Below are positions 9,115 through 17,843 of a DNA stretch of 64,000 nt, one piece after another. A program made the position numbers and the translations under genes. The notes below the pieces were generated by a model. The model did not search any database. It had not been told where the DNA came from and worked only from the letters and a program-made list of their open reading frames with translations. This DNA comes from 66-474 sp963771735 (lineage in GTDB: Bacteria; Pseudomonadota; Gammaproteobacteria; Xanthomonadales; Rhodanobacteraceae). Within the stretch, counting starts at the first letter, position 1, and each line of letters starts with the position of its first letter. The stretch lies in NCBI GenBank assembly GCA_963771735.1, contig CAVYUN010000001.1:682001-746000 (forward strand), in the 5' to 3' direction.

Positions 9115-10671
9115 CTAGTGTCCGCCGCCTGCAGCCGGGCCACGACGCGCTATGAATGGCGGCTTGGCCAGCCATACGACGGCGACCAACGCGATGAAAA
9201 TGAATCCCAGGCCATCGAACAGGCGATTGAAGGAAATTTGAGTTGCCTGCTGGGTAATCACGCGGTTGATGCCGGCTGCATACTGTTGCAAATGGCCACC
9301 AGAGGCTGCAACGGCGTTCCTTACCTCGCTGCTGTATACGCTGACGCGGTCGACCAGGTTGGCGTGATTGACCACGCCGCCGCGGGTCCACAGGTAGGTG
9401 GTGATCGAGGCAGCGAAGCTGCCGGCGAGCGAGCGCAGGAACGTGGCCGTACCCGATCCGTCCGCGACCTCGCGCCCGGAAAGATCCGAAAGCAGGATGG
9501 TCAGGATCGGCATGAAAAACAGCGCGATGCCGAGTCCCTGGATCAACTGCACCATCGCCACGTGGTAAAAGTCGACATCGGTGGTGAAGCCGCCGCGCAT
9601 GAAGCACGTCACCCCCATCACGACGAAAGAGAACGCGGCCAGCCAGCGCAGATCGAAGCGCGTCCCGTACTTGCCGATCCAGAAGGTCAGCAGTACCGGG
9701 AGGACGCCGATCGGCGCGGTCGCCAGTCCTGCCCAGACCGGCGTGTAATCAAGGGTATTTTGCAGCCACAGCGGCACCAGCAGGTTGATCGAGAAGAACG
9801 CGGCGTAAGCCAGCACCAGTGCCAGCGTGCCCGCCGAGAAGTTGCGGTGCCGGAACAATCGCAGATTGACGACGGGTTGGTCGTCGGTCAATTCCCAGAT
9901 CAGGAACACCGTCAACGAGATCGCCGAGACGATCGCGAGCGTCACGATGGTATTGGACTGGAACCAGTCGAGCTGGTTGCCCTTGTCCAGCAGGATCTGC
10001 AGCGAACCCACGCCCAGGATCAGGGTGATCAGACCGATCCAGTCGATGCGCGGCTTGTCGATATCCTCGGGCCGGCCGCGCAGCTGCGTGGCCACCACCA
10101 GGGCGGCGAAGATGCCGATGGGGATGTTGATGAAGAAAATCCATTCCCACGAATAATCTCCGGTGATCCAGCCGCCCAAGACCGGGCCGGCGATCGGCGC
10201 GACCACCGTGACCATGGCCAGGATCGCGAGTGCCATGCCGCGCTTCGCGGCCGGATAGATCGATACCAGCAGGCTTTGCGTCAACGGGTACATCGGGCCG
10301 GCCATCGCGCCCTGGATCGCACGGAAGAGCACCAGCATTCCGAGGCTGGTCGAAAGACCGCACAGCAGCGAAAAAAGCGTGAACAGCAGCGTGGCCCAGA
10401 CGAAGGTCTTCACTTCGCCGAACGTGCGCGCCAGAAAGCCGGTCAACGGCAATGCGATAGCGTTGGCGACCGTGAACGACGTGATCACCCAGACCGACTG
10501 GTCCTGGCTCGCGCCAAGATTGCCAGCGATGGTCGGCAGCGACACGTTGGCGATGGTGAGGTCCAGCACCTGCATGAAAGTCGCCAGCGACAGGCCGAGC
10601 GTCGCCAGCGGCAGGCTGGCCGGGCGAAATTCGCCGAATGACTGGTTTGCAGTGGCGGCAGTCGAAGCCAT
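9115..10671 (-). CDS. emrB: EmrB-type MFS drug exporter (DHA2 family, 14 TM)
   Basis: 518-residue inner-membrane proton/drug antiporter. The first helix carries the DHA2 motif LDLTIANVSLPTIAGNLG; motif C-like GPVLGGWIT and many hydrophobic segments follow, consistent with 14 helices. It is the last gene of a marR-omf-emrA-emrB operon, so with EmrA and the outer-membrane factor it should form a tripartite pump. 160 bases with no gene separate it from emrA. Confidence 0.93.
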   Translation of the reverse strand: MASTAATANQSFGEFRPASLPLATLGLSLATFMQVLDLTIANVSLPTIAGNLGASQDQSVWVITSFTVANAIALPLTGFLARTFGEVKTFVWATLLFTLFSLLCGLSTSLGMLVLFRAIQGAMAGPMYPLTQSLLVSIYPAAKRGMALAILAMVTVVAPIAGPVLGGWITGDYSWEWIFFINIPIGIFAALVVATQLRGRPEDIDKPRIDWIGLITLILGVGSLQILLDKGNQLDWFQSNTIVTLAIVSAISLTVFLIWELTDDQPVVNLRLFRHRNFSAGTLALVLAYAAFFSINLLVPLWLQNTLDYTPVWAGLATAPIGVLPVLLTFWIGKYGTRFDLRWLAAFSFVVMGVTCFMRGGFTTDVDFYHVAMVQLIQGLGIALFFMPILTILLSDLSGREVADGSGTATFLRSLAGSFAASITTYLWTRGGVVNHANLVDRVSVYSSEVRNAVAASGGHLQQYAAGINRVITQQATQISFNRLFDGLGFIFIALVAVVWLAKPPFIARRGPAAGGGH

Positions 10672-10831
10672 GGAAGCCTTGCGGGATTAGATGAAACCGT
10701 TGTTGCGGGAAGTCAGGAGGCCGCCGAGCTCTTTGCCATGGATGGCAGCTTCGAAGAACCTTCTGCTACTCATTGACCGGATGCCACGACCAGCGCGAAC
10801 CAGTTGAACGATGCAGCGGCCCCGAACGCTG

Positions 10832-12064
10832 TCAGTGAACTGCGGCGCGCGTATCGGACGCGCCATCGTCGACACCGCTGTTGTCGCGAATGATCTTCGC
10901 GATCAACGCATCCACCCCGGCTCCATTGCGCGTGTACACGTCCGTGCTCAGGGCCGGATGTTGCGGCGGCTGCGTGGACAGCATGGGGCCAGACTGATTG
11001 TGCAGATTCACGCTGACATTCATCGACAGGCCGATGCGCAACGGGTGCTTGTCCAGCTCATCCGGATCCAGCGCGATGCGTACCGGCAGGCGTTGCACGA
11101 TCTTGATCCAGTTGCCGGTGGCGTTCTGGGCGGGCAACAGCGAGAACGCGCTGCCCGTACCTACACCCAGGCCCTGGACATGGCCGTGGTAGGTCACGTC
11201 GCCACCGTACAGATCCGACGTCAGCGTCACGGGCTGGCCTATGCGCATGTCCTCCAACTGGGTCTCCTTGAAATTGGCATCCACCCAAACCTGATGCAGC
11301 GGCACCACCGCCATCAGCGGCGTGCCCGGTTGCACGCGCTGGCCCACCTGGACGCTGCGCTCGGCAACGTAGCCGGACACCGGCGCGACCAACGTAGTGC
11401 GCTGATCGTCGAGCCACGCGGCGCGCACCTTGGCCGCTGCCGCCTTGACGTCTGGATGCGAGGCGATTTTCGTGTCCGACACCAGCGCATTGGTGGTGGC
11501 AAACTGCGCCTGCGCCGCAGCCAATGCGCTTTCCGCGGTGGTCAGCGCGTCACGCGCATGCGAAAGTTCCTCGGTCGAAATCGCACCCGAGGCGGCCAGT
11601 CCCTTGCGGCGCTGGTAGTCAGCCTTGGCTTGCCGCACCGCCGCCTCGCGCGCAGCGACGTCGGCCTTGGAACTGTGCACCGTGCTGTACAGGCCGCGAA
11701 CCTTGCGCACTGTCTGCGCCAACGCCGCTTCGGCTTGGGTCAAGGCGACATCGGCATTGGACGGATCGAGCTTGACCAGCACCTGGCCCTCACGCACGTA
11801 GTCGTTGTCCTCGGCGCCGATGCTGACCACCGTCCCCGGTACCTGCGGGGTGATCTGCACCACGTTGCCATTGACGTAGGCATCATCGGTACCTTCGTAC
11901 CAACGATCGATGAAGAAGTAATACAGCGCCCAGCCGATCGCGACCACCACGATCGCGGCCACGAGACCACGCAGCAGCCAACGGCGCTTGCGCTGCCGCT
12001 GTGTCTTCTGTCGAGCGGCGGTATCTTCCTCGATAACCGGGTTGGGATTGATGGGGGAAGTCAT
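10832..12064 (-). CDS. emrA: EmrA-type periplasmic adaptor (membrane fusion protein)
   Basis: 410 residues. A short cytoplasmic tail rich in basic residues is followed by one membrane helix (about residues 32-53) and the hallmark GTDDAYVNGNVVQITPQVPG. Then come the biotinyl-lipoyl half-motifs flanking a long alanine-rich coiled-coil hairpin (about residues 100-215) and a beta-barrel domain. It bridges EmrB and an outer-membrane channel. The start overlaps the stop of the upstream channel gene by four bases (ATGA); longer in-frame reading lacks conserved sequence. Confidence 0.93.
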   Translation of the reverse strand: MTSPINPNPVIEEDTAARQKTQRQRKRRWLLRGLVAAIVVVAIGWALYYFFIDRWYEGTDDAYVNGNVVQITPQVPGTVVSIGAEDNDYVREGQVLVKLDPSNADVALTQAEAALAQTVRKVRGLYSTVHSSKADVAAREAAVRQAKADYQRRKGLAASGAISTEELSHARDALTTAESALAAAQAQFATTNALVSDTKIASHPDVKAAAAKVRAAWLDDQRTTLVAPVSGYVAERSVQVGQRVQPGTPLMAVVPLHQVWVDANFKETQLEDMRIGQPVTLTSDLYGGDVTYHGHVQGLGVGTGSAFSLLPAQNATGNWIKIVQRLPVRIALDPDELDKHPLRIGLSMNVSVNLHNQSGPMLSTQPPQHPALSTDVYTRNGAGVDALIAKIIRDNSGVDDGASDTRAAVH

Positions 12065-13554
12065 CGATTTGCCTTGAATCCAGATGGGGTGTGGTGTGTG
12101 ACGGCAAGCGGTGGCGCGTCGCTGGCGGGACGGAACCCGCCGCCGAGTACCTCGTTGAGGGAAGCCCACGCATTGCTGCGGCGGGTTTGCAGGGCCGCAA
12201 GCTGCTGTTCGGCGGTGATCAACTCCTGGCGCACGCTCAATGCTTCGAGGAAGTTCCCGACGCCGGCGCGATAACGCTGCATCGCGAGTCTGTAAGCCTC
12301 CTCGGCGCTGCTGCGCGCGGTTTCGGCATCCTCCACTTGCGCATCCAGGGAACGCAGATCATCGACCTGGGTGGCGACCTGATCGATCGCGTGCACCAGC
12401 GTCTGGTTGTATTGGGCCACCGCGATGTCGCGTGCAGCGTCCTTGCCGGCAAGATTGGCGCGCAATGCACCGCCTTCGAAGATCGGCAGGCTCAACGCCG
12501 GCTGGATGGTATAGAAACGGTTGCTCAACGACAGCAGGCTGATCGAGGATGGCGCGATCAAACCCGCCAGCGAACTGATGCTGATATTCGGCAGGAATTT
12601 GGTCTTCGCGACCTTGATTTCCTTGCCGGCGGCTTCCACGCGCCAGCGCGCGGCCACCACGTCAGGACGTCGTCCCAGTAGTTCGGCTGGCAAATCGCTC
12701 GGAATCGCCAATGCCGGGATGACGGGCAATTTCGGACGCCGGATACGCAGCGCACGATCGGGCCCCTTGCCAAGCAGCGCCGCCAGCATCAATCCAGCCG
12801 TGTGCACCGCGTCCTTGGCGGCTTCGAGATGGGCGCGATCGCTGGCGGTTTCGCCCTCGATGCGCGCCAGCGAGAACTTGCTGTCGATGCCATTGGCCAT
12901 TCGCTTTTGCGTCAGCTCGAGAAAATTCTCGGCACGCTTCAGTTCTTCATCAGCAAGATCACGCTGCGTATACGCACCAGCCAGGTTGAAATAGGCCTGC
13001 ACCACGTCGGCCGACAATTTCAGACGTGCGGCCTGGGCATCCACCTTCGCCGCGCGGGCGTTGCCGATGGCAGCCTGCCAGGCGGCGCGCTTGCCGCCCC
13101 ACAAATCCAGATCCCATTTGAAACTCAGATAGCCGTAGCGGATCACACCGAAATGGCCCGAAGCCAGCGGTGGCAGCAATGCCGGCACGCGTGCTCCCGC
13201 GGTACTCGCGCCTCCGTTCAGGGTCGGCTTGCGTGCAGCGTCGGCTGCGCCCGCCGCAGCCAGCGCGGCACGCACGCGCGCGTCGACCAGCGTCATGTCG
13301 GGATTGTCGACGAGTGCCTCCTCGACCAGCCGATCCAGCTGCGGGTCACTGAGGGTTTTCCACCAGTCCGCCTGCGGCCAGGCCGTGGCCTCCAGAGTCA
13401 CGCCGGCGAGACTGCGCCGGGTTTGCAGATTGTTCGGCTGGATGGGCGTTGCGGTGGGTTGCAGACCGCCCGTGCTGGCGCAACCGCCGAGCAGAACGGC
13501 CGCCAGCAAAACAGAAAGACTACCGCTGCGCAATGTGGGCACGGATTTCATCAT
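12061..13554 (-). CDS. Outer-membrane efflux lipoprotein (NodT/OprM family)
   Basis: 497-residue TolC-like channel. The signal peptide ends in the lipobox LLGGCAS with the acylated cysteine at residue 25. The two repeats typical of the family are visible: ADWWKTLSDPQLDRLVEEAL near the start, RRPDVVAARWRVEAAGKEI and FEGGALRANLAGKDAARD in the middle. It is the outer-membrane part of the EmrAB pump encoded just downstream, with which it overlaps by four bases. Confidence 0.92.
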   Translation of the reverse strand: MMKSVPTLRSGSLSVLLAAVLLGGCASTGGLQPTATPIQPNNLQTRRSLAGVTLEATAWPQADWWKTLSDPQLDRLVEEALVDNPDMTLVDARVRAALAAAGAADAARKPTLNGGASTAGARVPALLPPLASGHFGVIRYGYLSFKWDLDLWGGKRAAWQAAIGNARAAKVDAQAARLKLSADVVQAYFNLAGAYTQRDLADEELKRAENFLELTQKRMANGIDSKFSLARIEGETASDRAHLEAAKDAVHTAGLMLAALLGKGPDRALRIRRPKLPVIPALAIPSDLPAELLGRRPDVVAARWRVEAAGKEIKVAKTKFLPNISISSLAGLIAPSSISLLSLSNRFYTIQPALSLPIFEGGALRANLAGKDAARDIAVAQYNQTLVHAIDQVATQVDDLRSLDAQVEDAETARSSAEEAYRLAMQRYRAGVGNFLEALSVRQELITAEQQLAALQTRRSNAWASLNEVLGGGFRPASDAPPLAVTHHTPSGFKANR

Positions 13555-13575
13555 GACGATGGATATTCTTTCGAT

Positions 13576-14049
13576 TCAGGAGCTGGCAAGCCGTTCACGC
13601 TCGCCGCGCATATGGTTCAAAACACGCACCAACAAGCCATGCAACTCGCGACGCTCGGCACGCGTGATCTTCGAGAACGCGCGTTCAGAAGCGGCGTTGC
13701 CACAGGCGAGGATGCGCTTGTGGATTTCGCGGCCGGAGGCCGTCAGTGCCAGTCGCAGCGCGCGTCGATCATCGGGATCCGGGGCGCGCTGCAGATAGCC
13801 CGATTGTTCCAGCTTGTCGAGCAGGCGGGTCATCGCGCCGGGACTATAGGCGAGGACTCGCGCGAGTTCGCCTGGCGCCATCGGACCGTCTTCACCCAGT
13901 TTCTTCAACGCGAGAAACTGGCTGAAATTCAGGTCCACGCCCTCTTCATTCAGCGCCCGCTCAATGCCGAGCACGATCTCCGCGCGGATCTGGCCGATCA
14001 AACGGCACAGCCCGAAGGGAGTTTGCGATGGCACGGCGGCAGCTTGCAT
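13576..14049 (-). CDS. MarR-family repressor of the efflux operon (EmrR/MprA-like)
   Basis: 157 residues with a MarR winged helix: recognition region APGELARVLAYSPGAMTRLLD and wing DPDDRRALRLALTASG. It is the first gene of the minus-strand operon, 21 bases before the outer-membrane factor, and so is the expected local, ligand-sensing repressor. The strong promoter at 14057-14084 would start transcription at about the ATG, giving a leaderless or nearly leaderless message, and an AT-rich palindrome lies between its two hexamers. Confidence 0.9.
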   Translation of the reverse strand: MQAAAVPSQTPFGLCRLIGQIRAEIVLGIERALNEEGVDLNFSQFLALKKLGEDGPMAPGELARVLAYSPGAMTRLLDKLEQSGYLQRAPDPDDRRALRLALTASGREIHKRILACGNAASERAFSKITRAERRELHGLLVRVLNHMRGERERLASS

Positions 14050-14056
14050 GCCGCGG

Positions 14057-14084
14057 ATAATATAGCCAAAAATATATTTGTCAA
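14057..14084 (-). promoter_or_regulatory. Promoter with AT-rich palindromic operator for the efflux operon
   Basis: On the minus strand TTGACA (14079-14084) and TATTAT (14057-14062) are 16 bases apart, a near-consensus sigma-70 promoter. The spacer contains the perfect palindrome AAATATATTT (14069-14078), and the flanks hold TATAG/CTATA arms. The block stands out in GC-rich DNA. A MarR dimer bound here would cover both hexamers. That it is the MarR site is inferred from position. Confidence 0.7.
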
Positions 14085-14224
14085 GGCAACTATATTCGAG
14101 GCAAAAACGCGTACCGAGCGATAGTGTGACCGTCTGGTCACAATGTCACGTTGTCGCTTGAACGTCACACGCGCCGACCCAATTGAACCGATCTTCCAAT
14201 GCGTGCCCTGAAAGACAGGGGTGA

Positions 14225-14710
14225 ATGATGGGTTTCTTGTGCAAGACATGTCTTGCAACCTTGCCGGCTTTTCCGCTCGTCGTCCATGCAGCTTGATTCG
14301 ACATCGCCGCCGGTCCGACCGTCACGTCATCCGAGCGCACCACCACCGCCGCATTCGCGAGCGTCTTCGGCGACAGGGCACATGACAACACCGTTCATTT
14401 CGAACCGATCGCGACGCTGGGATGGGTCGATGCGCACCACTCTGATCGTGAAAACCTGCGCAACGAAGTGTTTCTTGCGGGAGGCGGTGTGCGCATCGTG
14501 TCCGCCAACCATCATTGGTTCGTAAGCGAACAGCTGGCCGCCACCAGCACACGCACAGGCGCGCTTTCCAGTCGTTTCGAATTCATGACCGGTGCAGGCT
14601 GGGAAGACGGCCACTTCGTCGCGATGCTGCAACACATCTCCAATGGCCACCTTGTCGGTGGCGGCAAGAACCGGGGCGAGACGATGTTGCTGGCCGGAGC
14701 GCGGTTCTAG
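14225..14710 (+). pseudogene. Lipid A 3-O-deacylase-like (PagL family), nonsense codon after the signal peptide
   Basis: Reading from ATG 14225 or 14228 (after AGGGGTGA) gives a signal-like N terminus MMGFLCKTCLATLPAFPLVV, then an in-frame TGA at 14294-14296. The same frame then continues with no other stop to 14710. The continuation looks like an outer-membrane acyloxyacyl hydrolase: HFEPIATLGWVDA, WFVSEQLAATS, ALSSRFEFMTGAGW and the catalytic HISN...GETMLLAG block with the His, Ser, Asn and Glu of PagL. A TGG-to-TGA change would explain the break. PagL enzymes remove the 3-O acyl chain of lipid A. The gene converges on sseA and the stops overlap by four bases. Confidence 0.7.
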
Positions 14711-15558
14711 TCTCCGGTTGCCACGGGCCGTGACGGATCGCTGCACCATCCACTCCAGGAGGGCGCAAACAGGCGCGAGCCGTGCAGTCCGGCGGCTTCC
14801 ATCGCCAGCAGGTTGTGGCAGGCCGTGACTCCCGATCCGCACATGTGGACGACATCGCCCACGGCATGCGCGCCGACCACCATTGCGAATTCCTCTTGCA
14901 GCGTTTCCGCCGATTTGAAACGTCCATCGTCGGCGAGGTTCTGAGAGAAAGGACGGTTGCGTGCACCCGGGATGTGACCCGCGACGCGATCCAGCGGCTC
15001 GGACTCGCCGCGAAATCGCGGCGCGGCGCGTGCATCCAGCAGCACGATGGACGATTGCCGACGCAACGACCCCAGATCCTCGTAATTCACCAGCCTCGCC
15101 AGATCGAAGTCCAGCACAACGCGTGTCGCGTTTCGCGGCTTCGCCGCGCCGTGCTCGACCGGCAGGCCGGCCTGTTGCCATGCCTGCCATCCACCGTCGA
15201 GAACGCTCGCATCGATACCGACGCACGTCAGCATCCACCACAACCGCGCCGCGGCCAGTGCTCCACCGGCATCGTCATACGCGATTACACGCTGGCGCTC
15301 GTCCCAGCCCCATTCCGACAATGTCCGCGCGAAGGTATCGACGTCGGGCAAGGGATGCCGCCCCAGCCCTTTTTTCGACAGATCGGAAAGGTCATGATCG
15401 AGGCTGGCGTATACCGCACCCGGAACATGCGCTTCCCGAAAATCCCGCTCGCCCCTGGCCGGATCGGCCAGCGCGAACCGGCAATCCACGATCAGCACGG
15501 ATTGCCGTGGCAGCGCAGCCAGGGCTTTCGCTTCGATCAGTACATCTTTGTCGTTCAT
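14707..15558 (-). CDS. sseA: 3-mercaptopyruvate/thiosulfate sulfurtransferase
   Basis: 283-residue protein with two tandem rhodanese domains. The second has the active-site loop CGSGVTACH, the 3-mercaptopyruvate sulfurtransferase form of the motif, and the first carries the inactive copy with YDDAGGALAAARLWW. It transfers sulfur from mercaptopyruvate to thiophilic acceptors in the cytoplasm. The start ATG 15558 overlaps the Nudix stop by four bases, so the genes are coupled. Confidence 0.92.
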   Translation of the reverse strand: MNDKDVLIEAKALAALPRQSVLIVDCRFALADPARGERDFREAHVPGAVYASLDHDLSDLSKKGLGRHPLPDVDTFARTLSEWGWDERQRVIAYDDAGGALAAARLWWMLTCVGIDASVLDGGWQAWQQAGLPVEHGAAKPRNATRVVLDFDLARLVNYEDLGSLRRQSSIVLLDARAAPRFRGESEPLDRVAGHIPGARNRPFSQNLADDGRFKSAETLQEEFAMVVGAHAVGDVVHMCGSGVTACHNLLAMEAAGLHGSRLFAPSWSGWCSDPSRPVATGD

Positions 15559-16160
15559 GGCATCCGTCCCATCCTTCGCAACAGGTTCACCAGCATCGCT
15601 GCCGTCGCTCCCCAGATGCGCGGCTCGACGCCGACGTACTCGTGCACCTTGCGGCGCTCTCCATGCGAGCGGTATTCGAATTGCCGGAGATTGCCGGGAT
15701 CGAGCAGGAACCGCAGCGGCACTTCGAAAATCCGCGCAACCTCGTCCGGCTGCGGGACCAACACGGCATCCCGCGCCAACCGCGCGACCACCGGCGTCAC
15801 GCAATAGCCGCTGATCGTTTCCAGGGGATCGAGATAACCGAGTGGTTCCGCAGCCCCGGGAGCCAGCGCGATTTCCTCGTGGCTCTCGCGCAAGGCGGTC
15901 GCCAGCGCATTGGCGTCACCTGCCTCGACCCCGCCGCCGGGAAAGCTGACCTGGCCAGCATGACGCACGAGGTCATCGCGGCGCAACGTGAACACCATCC
16001 TCGGTTCGGAAACATCGCGCACAGCCATCAGCACGGCCGCGTCGCGCCGCGGGGCATTGCCGATCAATTCGACCAGATAACCGTGATTCCAGCCGGGCGG
16101 CCCCGGCGGAGCATCCACCGAATGCAACGCCGAGGCCATTTCATCGATCAGGCCCGTCAT
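15555..16160 (-). CDS. Nudix hydrolase, coenzyme A pyrophosphatase type
   Basis: 201 residues. The Nudix box is present (GGGVEAGDANA followed by ALRESHEEIAL), preceded by the HAGQVSFPGG signature of the NudL/CoA pyrophosphatase group. The expected activity is cleavage of CoA and acyl-CoA to phosphopantetheine and 3',5'-ADP. It overlaps both the upstream DUF1289 gene and the downstream sulfurtransferase gene by four bases, so the three are one translationally coupled unit. Confidence 0.9.
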   Translation of the reverse strand: MTGLIDEMASALHSVDAPPGPPGWNHGYLVELIGNAPRRDAAVLMAVRDVSEPRMVFTLRRDDLVRHAGQVSFPGGGVEAGDANALATALRESHEEIALAPGAAEPLGYLDPLETISGYCVTPVVARLARDAVLVPQPDEVARIFEVPLRFLLDPGNLRQFEYRSHGERRKVHEYVGVEPRIWGATAAMLVNLLRRMGRMP

Positions 16161-16357
16161 GGACGTGGTGGCGGACGCAATGGCTGGATCTCGCGCATCC
16201 AGCGTCTGCGATCGGCGTCACTCATCGCGCCCCAGCGCGCGATTTCGGCCAGTGTCCGGCGGCAACCGTGGCACAGGCCATCCGGATCCATCCTGCAAAT
16301 GCCAATGCACGGACTCAACGGCACGGCATCGTCGACGCGGGGTGATTCGGTTTGCAT
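16157..16357 (-). CDS. DUF1289 small cysteine-rich protein
   Basis: 66 residues, matching the short DUF1289 family: SPCIGICRMDPDGLCHGC with Cys17, Cys21, Cys29 and Cys32 in a likely metal-binding array, then RTLAEIARWGAMSDADRR. The function is unknown; members are often next to Nudix or oxidoreductase genes, as here. It overlaps the Nudix start by four bases. Confidence 0.85.
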   Translation of the reverse strand: MQTESPRVDDAVPLSPCIGICRMDPDGLCHGCRRTLAEIARWGAMSDADRRRWMREIQPLRPPPRP

Positions 16358-16433
16358 GCGGCAAGCCTAGCGCATCAATGCGGGAGCGTGGCAATGACAT
16401 CCACTTCCCGGCCGACGGTCGGATACGGACGCG

Positions 16434-17153
16434 CTAGGGTTTGACGTCGAGCAAATGCAGGTCGAACACCAGCGCCTCGTTGGGGCCGATGCGCGGCAGA
16501 TCGCCGCGTATCCCGTAAGCCTGGTCGGGCGGAACGAACACCTGCCAATGATCGCCGACGTGCATCCGCGTGATCACGTCACGCCAGCCGGGGATCATGC
16601 GATCGACGGGAAAGACCACCGGCTTGCCACTGTCTTCGGTGCTGTTGAATACCGTGCCATCCAGAAACGCGCCGCTGAACTGCAGCGTCACGTCACTGTT
16701 GATGTTCGGGCTCTTGCCGCCCTTGCCGCTCGCGAGCACCTTGTATTGCACGCCGGACGGCAACGTGACCACACCCTTTTTCTTGCCGTTCTCCGCGAAG
16801 AACGTGCGTGCCTTCTGCAGGTTCGCGGCCGCCAGCTTTTCGAAGGCGGCACGCGCCTGTGCAAGCATCTGCCGCTCCATCGTCTGGATCACGAGCTGCA
16901 TCTGCCGCGGCGAATACTCGGGTTGCTTGCGCGAATAACCGTCGCGCACGCCGCGCAATACGGTGGCAATATCCACGTCCAGCTTGCGCTGGCCAAGGTC
17001 GAGCCCCGCCTCGTAACCCAGCGCATAGGACACCTCGGCACGATTCGTTGCCGCCGCTGCGGTCGCCGGTTTGGGAGGCGTTTGCGCGAAAGCGCGGTCC
17101 AGTGGCCAGATTGCGCCCACGACCAGCACCATCGCGATGATGATCCTGTTCAT
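16434..17153 (-). CDS. Periplasmic FKBP-type peptidyl-prolyl isomerase (FkpA/Mip-like)
   Basis: 239 residues. A signal peptide (MNRIIIAMVLVVGAIWPLDRAFA) is followed by an alpha-helical dimerisation domain (SYALGYEAGLDLGQRKLDVD to about residue 110) and a C-terminal FKBP domain with GVQYKVLASGKG, FNSTEDSGKPVVFPVDRMIPGW split across the strands and the final GIRGDLPRIGPNEALVFDLHL. It assists folding of exported proteins. The start ATG 17153 is chosen for the signal peptide. A long inverted repeat lies 57-96 bases upstream in its leader. Confidence 0.93.
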   Translation of the reverse strand: MNRIIIAMVLVVGAIWPLDRAFAQTPPKPATAAAATNRAEVSYALGYEAGLDLGQRKLDVDIATVLRGVRDGYSRKQPEYSPRQMQLVIQTMERQMLAQARAAFEKLAAANLQKARTFFAENGKKKGVVTLPSGVQYKVLASGKGGKSPNINSDVTLQFSGAFLDGTVFNSTEDSGKPVVFPVDRMIPGWRDVITRMHVGDHWQVFVPPDQAYGIRGDLPRIGPNEALVFDLHLLDVKP

Positions 17154-17209
17154 ACCGGTTCCAGATCCATTGTACGTTTGTCCCACGTCGCCACGGGCGA
17201 AACCATGTC

Positions 17210-17249
17210 TTTGCAGCGGCATGGCAGTTTGATGCCCCGCCGCTGCAAA
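17210..17249. repeat. 11-bp perfect inverted repeat in the FKBP leader
   Basis: TTTGCAGCGGC at 17210-17220 and its exact complement at 17239-17249 flank 18 bases. No T run follows on either strand, so it does not look like an intrinsic terminator. Its position in the FKBP upstream region suggests an RNA structure or protein-binding site; no family was recognised. The rest of 17154-17461 shows no gene. Confidence 0.55.
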
Positions 17250-17461
17250 AGGTTCCCGGATGCGGGGGAGGCACGGGTCGTCCCCCTCTCCGATGCGTTG
17301 GCAAATACGACCATGCCACCATGGTAGCGGGTCGACGCTTGCCTGCGTCCCGCCGTACGGACCGACTCGCGACCCCAGGTCGGCCATTCCCCAGGCGCGC
17401 GACCCGGACGTGCGTTTCCACCAGCCAGGCAAACGAGCGGAAAGTCGAGCGATTCCGGCTC

Positions 17462-17600
17462 AGTGGATGTAGGGCGGATATTCCGTACCCGGTCGCAGGG
17501 TGGTCACGTAGGGGCCGTTCCAATCGCGGTCGAAAATGGCTTCCAGTGTTTTCGCGGGCCTTGTGCCGTGCGCGAAGGCCGAAGCGTCATCAGCAGTATC
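17462..17600 (-). other. Possible C-terminal remnant of an unidentified gene
   Basis: On the minus strand one frame ends with protein-like sequence AKTLEAIFDRDWNGPYVTTL then RPGTEYPPYIH and a stop at 17462. It has no start and its upstream continuation in that frame loses any recognisable pattern. It may be the tail of a decayed gene. A second, 82-codon open frame on the same strand (17504-17752) overlaps it and looks less protein-like. I see no recognisable gene in the rest of 17600-17843. Confidence 0.25.
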
Positions 17601-17843
17601 GGATCCTGTTCGGTGGCCGGCGCGAAGTCCGGCCGCTCGACCGATCGCATCGTGATGATCGAGAAACCTTTTGCCAAACCGGTGAAAACCCGACGTTGTG
17701 CGAGACCCGGCGTGCCAGCGCGCTTGCGGAAGCCAATGATGCCGGCGGACACAGCCTCTTCACCTTCATTGTCCGGCAGGTTCGCCGCGCGGGGCGTGCG
17801 GGAAGAATGTGACCGCTGGATGTCGGAGACCGACGAATACGTC

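Noticed and set aside
9749..10363. A 204-codon minus-strand frame within emrB
   Set aside because: Alternate frame of the intact emrB coding sequence.
10687..10875. A 62-codon frame between emrA and emrB
   Set aside because: Overlaps the end of emrA, no ribosome site, no similarity to small membrane proteins.
14294..14296. Selenocysteine read-through at the TGA of the pagL-like gene
   Set aside because: The position follows a signal peptide and no family member is known to use selenocysteine; no SECIS-like stem was evident just after it. A Trp codon change is simpler.
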